Part shown: in pieces, positions 11,603 to 17,600 of the stretch
How positions within the stretch are numbered: the first letter of the stretch is position 1
How the letters are laid out: every line of letters starts with the position of its first letter
Notes under the pieces: generated by a model
The model's database searches: none
What the model saw: only the letters and a program-made list of their open reading frames with translations
Told to the model about the DNA's origin: nothing
Program-made: the position numbers and the translations under genes
Origin: Symbiodinium natans
Taxonomy: Eukaryota > Sar > Dinophyceae > Suessiales > Symbiodiniaceae
Assembly (NCBI GenBank): GCA_905221605.1
Contig: CAJNDS010002644.1
Location: 307,501 to 331,842 of the forward strand
Direction: 5' to 3'
Length of the DNA: 24,342 bases

Positions 11603-14600
11603 AAGTGGGCCGTCGAGTTTGGCGGTTTCAGACACGTCCGTGGGTTCTGGCTAAAGGCGATGGCGGCGCTGATGAGGGGCTTGTAACCCTTGTGATTTTC
11701 AGGGTGCAAAGCACACAGAAAGCAAAAAGGCTCACAGGGTTGAGTGTTCAGGGTTTAGGGTTTAGGGTTTAGGGTTTAGGGTTTAGAGTTTTCCGCTCCT
11801 CAGTGTCAAACCACTCCGAGGGACTTGATGCAGTCCACATTCCGCAGCTGGCCCAGGTCGTCGAACTCGTTGTGCACGTCCAGCTGCATGGGGCAGACCC
11901 TAGTACACCTTTGCTGGGCTGCCAGAAGGGGCTTAGCTTGGGAGGTTTCCCCTTATACGAACAGTTCCTTAGTAGGGATTCTCATAGGGGGTAGTATCAT
12001 CCCTTTTAAGGATGACAGGTCTAAGGGGAACACCCCAAGGTTTGCCCAAAAAGGTTGACCTGTGGGTTTGCAACAAACAAAGGTTACAAAGGCCACAAAC
12101 AGAGGATAGGATAGGATTAGGGGATTGGATTAGGGGGACCCTTGGGGATATAGACCCTCCGAATAAGGTCCCCGTTTAAGAGAGCCAGAAGAGGGTTACG
12201 AAGGGTTCCCGTTTTAAGTTCTCCTACCTTGAACAAACTCGGCCAAGGCGCTGCCCACACTTCAGGCAGGCGTCCGGGTCCACCAGCGTCACCAGCGGCT
12301 CACACTTGTTCGAGTTCTTGCCGAAGATCTTGTGATGGATCCAGTGCATCGCGATCTGCCAGGTTCCTAGGTTGGCTTGCTGAAAGCCCCCTGAAATTAA
12401 AAAAAAAAGTTCCGGAAGAGGGTCCCTTGCTTAAGCCTGCCAGCCTACCAGCCTAATTACCACCCTGCCACCCTACAACACCCTACAACACCCTACAACA
12501 CCCTATAACACCCTACAACACCCTACAACACCCTACAACACCCTACAACACCCTACAACACCCTACAACACCCTGCAACACCCTACAACACCCTACAACA
12601 CCATCACCCTACCACCCTGTCAAGGGGTCGCTTCTTGCACCCTACCACCTATTTCACCCTAGTTCACCCTATTTCACACTACCACCCTATCACCTTATCA
12701 CCGTAAGTCCAAGTGTCCCATGGGGCAGACATAGCAGAAGGACCGAGGGCCGAACAGGACCCCCATGCCGATGACCATGGACACCGAAATGAGCCTAGGC
12801 TTCGGGTTCAGGGCTTAGGGCTCAGAGGGTTCAGGTCTTAGGGTTTCGACCTTCCCTATCCCCAAGATTCAGGTTTTAGGGTTTGGGGGTGTAGGCTTCA
12901 ATAAACCCTAAACCCTAAACCCTAAACCCTAAACCCTAAACCCTACACCCTACACCCTACACCCTACACCCTAAACCTAAACCCTAAACCCTAAACCTAA
13001 ACCCTGCCTTCTTGGGGCAACCTCGGAATGCAAAACAAAGTCCTCCCCGGCACCCTAAACCCTGAACCCTGAAACCAGAACCCTAAACCCTAAACCCTAA
13101 ACCCTAAACCCTAAACCCTAAACCTCTCAGCCTGATCCTAGCAGCCACATCCGCGACCCGATCATCGCGATCTTCTTCCAGAAGTCGGGGCCCTCGAAGT
13201 CCTCGCGCGGGGTTTATGGAGGTTTCTTTTTGGTGTAGGGTTTAGGGTTTAGGGTTTAGGGTTTAGGGTTTAGGGTTTAGGGTTTAGGGTTTAGGGTTTA
13301 GGGTTTAGGGTTTAGGGTTTAGGGTTTAGGGTTTTAGGGTTTAGGGTTTAGGGCTTAGGGTTTACTATACTGAACTTGGAACCCTAGCAAAAATTGTAAT
13401 TGTCGCTGTTTCTTAGGAATTAAAGTGCCCAAAAAATGTAACTTATTTCCAAGTATCCCTAAGTTTAGGGCTTGGCGTTTAGGGTTTAGGGATTAGGGAT
13501 TAGGGTTTAGGGTTTAGGGTTTAGGGTTTAGGGTTTAGGGCTTGAAGGTTTCGAGGTTGAGGGCTGTAAGGTTATGTTTGGGGTTTGATGGCTTTAAGGT
13601 CCATATAACTCCAGACTGCGCCCGCAGCCCTGCACCTATCGCTGGGGGAGGTAGGGTTTAGGGTTTAGGGTTTAGGGTTTAGGGTTTAGGGTTTAGGGTT
13701 TAGGGTTTAGGGTTTAGGGTTCAGGGTTCAGGGTTCAGGGTTCAGGGTTTAGGGTTTAGGGTTTAGGGTTTAGGGTTTAGGGTTTAGGGTTCAGGGTTCA
13801 GGGTTCAGGGTTCAGGGTTCAGGGTTTAGGGTTTAGGGTTTAGGGTTTAGGGTTTAGGGTTTAGGGTTTAAGGTTTAGGGTTTAGGGTTTAGGGTTTCCG
13901 GCTGTTGGACTCCCTCGTGCGGTACCCAGAAACTACACCCAAAGGGCCCCACACCCCACATGCCCACCAGGGTCCTCGCACTCGATACACGCCATGATCA
14001 CGCGGGTCACGAAGAACCTTGGTAGCCCAGGAATCACATTATGACAAGGGTGCCCTTTTTGGGGTTCCTTACTGTATTAGAAACCCTAAACGATAAACCC
14101 TAAACCCTAAATAAAACCCTAGAAAAGGGTACCACCGGGCTACCAAGGAACGTGATCAGGACGAGGAAGACCAGCAGCCGGACGGCCGGGTGCTTGAGGA
14201 CCTAGCCGAGCCGGGATAGCTTCTGGGGGTTACGGTTTACGGTTTAGGGTTTAGGGTTTAGGGTTTAGGGTTTAGGGTTTAGGGTTTAGGGTTTAGGGTT
14301 TAGGGTTTAGGGTTTAGGGTTTAGGGTTTAGGGTTTAGGGTGTGGGGTTTGGGGTTTGGGGTTTAGGGTTTAGGGTGTAGGTCGGGATGTTCCCTCTTAT
14401 ACTAAGAGTCCTTAATAGAGGTTATAATAGGGGGTACTCTAAGCCCAAGGTGTAGGGTCTGTAGTTTCTGGTAGGGTGAGAAGAGCCCCAAATGAAGCTA
14501 GAGCGAACTTTACTGCTAGTAACTGCAGGTACCCAAACCCTAAACCCTAAACCCTAAATACCCTCCTGAACCCTAAACACTCCAGCTATAGTCACAAGTA

Positions 14601-17600
14601 ACCGCTGAACTCCTAAACCGAAAATCTCATTGGAGGGTTTGGGGTTTAGGGTTTCGGGTTTAGGGTTTAGGGTTTAGGGAGGTATTAGTAAAAAGGGTTC
14701 AGGTTTGGGGCTTCTGGTCAAGGTTTGAATCTTTATTCAGCTCCTGAACCCTGAACCCTAAACCCCTAAACCCCCTAAACCTCGAAACCCTAGACCCCTA
14801 TACACCCTCTACTATACCCGAAACACCTACAACCCTGAACCCCTAAATCCCTAGAAACCCCCTTCAACCCTAAACCCTAAACCCTAAACCCTAAACCCTA
14901 AACCCCCCCCCCCACCCCCAAATCCCTAGGGTTGCTCGCCGCGGCGAGGCCGGGCCTCCGGGATTTGGCCCACGGTGTCGGGGGCTCGGCGAAGCAGCGG
15001 CAACGCGAAGAGCTTTGCGTGGATGATGCCTCAACTGGGCTTAGGGGCTGAGGGTTTTTGGGTTTTAGGGTTTTAGGGTTTAGGGGTTCTAGGGTTTAGG
15101 GTTTAGGGTTTAGGGTTTAGGGTTTAGGGTGTTTAGGGCTTCCAGGGTTTAGGGGTTCAGGGGTGAGGGGTTCGGGGTTAGGTTTAATAGTCGAAAACCT
15201 CAAAATTTTGGAGAGTTGCATGGCCACTTTCACAGAAAGCAAGGCCAACAAACTACAAAACCCCAAGCCCTGAACACCAAACCGGGTTACCGAAACCCTA
15301 AACCCTAAACCCTAAACCCTAAACCCTAAACCCTAAACCCAGATACGGAGTGGTCCGTCCATGAGGGCGCCGCGGTCGCAGAAGTTTCCGCACCACTCGC
15401 GGCCGCGGAAGAAACCCAGAAGCGTGAGACCTCCCAAGCATGCAAATGGGTTGAGGGTTGAGCGCATTTAGGTGGGTTTAGGGAGTTTAGGGAGTTTAGG
15501 GAGTTTAGGGAGTCTAGGGAGCTTAGGGAGTTTAGGGAGTTTCGGGAGTTTAGGGAGTTTTGGCAGTGATTGAGGGAGTTTAGGGTGGTTTAGGGCCGAA
15601 AAGCCCTTCAAGCCCCAAAAGCTGCAAAGCCCTAACCCTAAACACTAAACCCCCCTAAACCACCTCACTCTCAACTCCCTCAACCCCCTAAACCCTAAAC
15701 CCAAGACCCCAAACCCTAAACCCCCAAAGCCCCCTTAAGCCCCCCACCCCCGAAACCCAGTAAAAGCCTTAGTCAGCGGATGGGCGGCGCCTGACATGAT
15801 GGGCACAAGGACCAGGCCAAACCATGGGAAGAAGAGGCCGCCGTAGGCCACCGCCAAGCATAGGATCCTCGGTTTAGGGTCTGGGGACCCTTTTTTAAAG
15901 ACTCCTAAACTCCTTAAATTGCTTAAGAATCCCAAACAAATATTCAAAAAATGTTCTCCCTTACAAGGGTAATATAGGGATTAGTAGTAAATCTAAGGGC
16001 CAGAGTCGGAGTAGATAAAGGGAATCCTCTTAGGGGTACAACCGTAGGGGTCCGAGTCTGACCCCGTTGACAGGTGCCCTAAACCCTAAACCCTAATCCC
16101 TAAACCCTAAGCCCTAAACCCTAAACCCTTAGCACGGAACCTTAACACCCAGGAGTTCAGAGAGGTTGGGGTGCTTAGGGCGTTTGCGAGCTTGAAGGGC
16201 TTCGGGCTTTGGGTAATTTCGGGAGTTTCCGGGGCTTTTTGGGGCGTTTGGGCTCTTAGGGAGCTTGGGGCGGTAGGGGTTTAGGGCGTTTAGCCGGTTT
16301 AGGCTGCAGGGCTTACGGTAGCAACCGGGTGTTCAGGGGTTTAAGCTTTACGGCTTAGGGTATCAAGCGTGTCTCTATTTAAACTTTAGGATTTAGGGTC
16401 TATCTAAGGTCCGAGGATCCAGTACACGCGGCGGAACCAAGAGATGTGCTTGTAGTCCTGCCGAAAGAAAGGCACCGTCTTGCCTCGGAGCCACAGCGCA
16501 CATAGGGCTTAGGGTTTGGGGTTTCGGGTTTAGGGTCTAGGGCTTGACAACAGCAAAGCCCACACGCGCGACCTACATTTGGAGCCGCTTTCCCCTCTTC
16601 TACACTTCGAGGGATTATAAAACTCCATTTTGGGCAACCCCAAACCCTAAACCCCAGACCCTAAACCCCTAACCCCTAAACCCTAAACCCTAAACCCCAA
16701 ACCCTAAACCCCAAACCCTAAACCCTAATCCCTAAACTCTAAACCCCAAACCCCAAACCCGAAACCCTAAACCCCAAACCCTCAAGCCAAGCAGCAAAGC
16801 GGTGGGGCGTACACGGGCATCTTGATGGCCACGGGCTCGTCACCTTGCGCTTAGTGGCTTTAGGGCATTTAGGGCTTAGGGCTTACATAGGGGTTTAGGG
16901 TTTAGGGTTTAGGGCATTAGGACTTATCAGCGTCTTGTGAGGGTTTATTGCGGTCTCTTGGGGCCTTTTCGGGTTTTCGGGGACTTCACCCGCCAACCTC
17001 ACATTGAAGCCCAAATACACCTATTTGGAGGGGCTACAGTGGGGTTGGGGTGTTGCGGGGTAAAAACCCCTACAACATCCTACAGCCCTGAACCTTGAAC
17101 CCCACACCCCTCGGCCGCAGGCTTTAGGGTGGGGGTGTCAGAGGTCCTTCTGGATGCTTTGTAGAATTAGGCATTCTGTTTGGGGCCTACAGAGAAGCAC
17201 CCTGCTACAGGTTTGGGATTGTCAGGTTCAGAGTGCACAGGGTGCCATGGTAAAGTGCGTAGAGTGCGGTTCAGTCAGGTGATGAATGGTAGGTCCACTC
17301 TAGCCACTATAAAGGTTGGGACGGCGAAAAAACTCACAGCTGCAGACGCTCACATAGTCACACAGTGTAACACCGAAACCTTCAGAACCCAAGCCCTAAG
17401 ATCCAACAAACCGAGAAGTGCGTTACACACCACACTGCTCGAGATTGTAGGGTCTAGGTTTTCGTTTTTGGCTTCGGGCGACAAAACCCGGGGAGCTCCC
17501 CTTAATGAAGGAATACACCTCACATTGCAACAGGAACCCTGATAGGATTCAAGATCTATGCCAAAACCCCAAACCCCAAACCGTACAACAAGGTCTACTC

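Noticed and set aside
13605-13650. Possible exon reading AAGAVWSYMDL
   Set aside because: It looked like the expected helix region, but exons 13 and 14 join directly through an 8-bp repeat and already supply that part, so it is intron sequence.
17180-17542. 120-codon plus-strand open frame
   Set aside because: It lies in an intron of the minus-strand gene, has no recognisable domain, and low-GC third positions unlike the real exons.
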